Shown: in pieces, positions 53,707 through 53,877 of the stretch
Layout of the letters: every line of letters begins with the position of its first letter
How positions within the stretch are numbered: position 1 is the first letter of the stretch
NCBI GenBank assembly: GCA_017546585.1
Contig: JAFYWC010000079.1
Coordinates: forward strand, 1 to 53,877
Length of the DNA: 53,877 nt
Direction: 5' to 3'
Origin: Bacteroidales bacterium
GTDB taxonomy: Bacteria > Bacteroidota > Bacteroidia > Bacteroidales > UBA932
The notes under the pieces: model-generated
What the model was told of the DNA's origin: nothing
Database searches by the model: none
Seen by the model: the letters and a program-made list of their open reading frames with translations, nothing else
Position numbers and translations under genes: made by a program

Positions 53707-53877
53707 TTATGAATATTTGCGCGAGAGGCGGAAGAGGATGGCGAGGATCGCACAGAATCCCATCACGAAAGGATAGTAGAGATATCCGACGATGGAGATC
53801 GAGGATACTCCGGCCAGGCCGGCAGCCATAAGGAGCTGTGCTCCGTAAGGGATGAGGCCCTGGATGAGGCAGGAGAA
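53707..53877 (-). CDS. NhaC-type Na+/H+ antiporter, C-terminal fragment
   Basis: The minus-strand frame is open from the window end at 53877 to a TAA at 53709-53707 and encodes the last 56 residues of a membrane protein. The sequence LIQGLIPYGAQLLMAAG followed by LYYPFVMGF and a final basic RLSRKYS resembles the C-terminal helices of NhaC-family sodium/proton antiporters, where a glycine/proline-rich GxxPYGAQ segment is usual. Most of the gene is outside the window. The call rests on a short fragment, so it is moderate. Confidence 0.65.
   Translation of the reverse strand, partial: FSCLIQGLIPYGAQLLMAAGLAGVSSISIVGYLYYPFVMGFCAILAILFRLSRKYS

Overview
This window is Bacteroidota DNA, most likely Bacteroidales from a gut-type habitat. 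The evidence is two SusC/SusD pairs, many lipoproteins with short signal peptides, BACON and DUF1735 (BT_3987-type N-terminal) domains, TAnnTTTG-type -7 promoter elements, and AT-rich translation starts that mostly lack Shine-Dalgarno sequences. GC content looks close to 50%. I cannot name the genus from the sequence; a Rikenellaceae- or UBA932-like lineage is only a guess. I see no rRNA, tRNA, CRISPR array, intact insertion sequence or phage gene.

Layout. (1) 1-3413: the 3' part of an lrgB gene, an AT-rich island with a gene remnant, a CotH-family lipoprotein, and a possible 48-residue gene. (2) 13727-3414, minus: GH130 phosphorylase, GH92, a GH92-GH125 fusion, GH92, ROK kinase. (3) 13939-20500, plus: GH2 beta-galactosidase, GH20 hexosaminidase, GH33 sialidase. 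(4) 31340-20576, minus: PUL-1, with SusC, SusD, GH18, DUF1735-LamG, DUF1735-F5/8 and two fibronectin-III-like lipoproteins. (5) 31486-35500, plus: sialic-acid catabolism, with N-acetylneuraminate lyase, NanM-type mutarotase, MFS transporter and a creatininase-family hydrolase. (6) 38035-35540, minus: a second GH2. (7) 38147-50703, plus: PUL-2, with SusC, SusD, a GH18-like protein without catalytic residues, DUF1735-LamG, BACON-DUF1735-GH18, BACON-LamG and a second CotH protein. (8) 50739-53877: GH97, an NAD(P)H oxidoreductase, and the 3' end of an nhaC-type antiporter gene.

How it works together (inference from families). The set reads as a nearly complete route for sialylated and high-mannose N-glycans. 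Surface GH18 endoglycosidases would release glycans between the two core GlcNAc residues, glycan-binding lipoproteins and two SusCD systems would import them, and periplasmic sialidase, beta-galactosidase, hexosaminidase, three GH92 modules and one GH125 module would trim them. The last disaccharide, Man-beta-1,4-GlcNAc, would be phosphorolysed in the cytoplasm by GH130, and a ROK kinase would phosphorylate free sugars. Released sialic acid would be imported by the MFS protein and cut to ManNAc and pyruvate by the lyase. No fucosidase, GH163, ManNAc epimerase or dedicated regulator (hybrid two-component, ECF sigma/anti-sigma, AraC) is visible here. The most unusual points are the GH92-GH125 fusion, the mirrored PULs with one active and one dead GH18 in the third position, the creatininase gene in the sialic-acid operon, and the two CotH lipoproteins at the edges.
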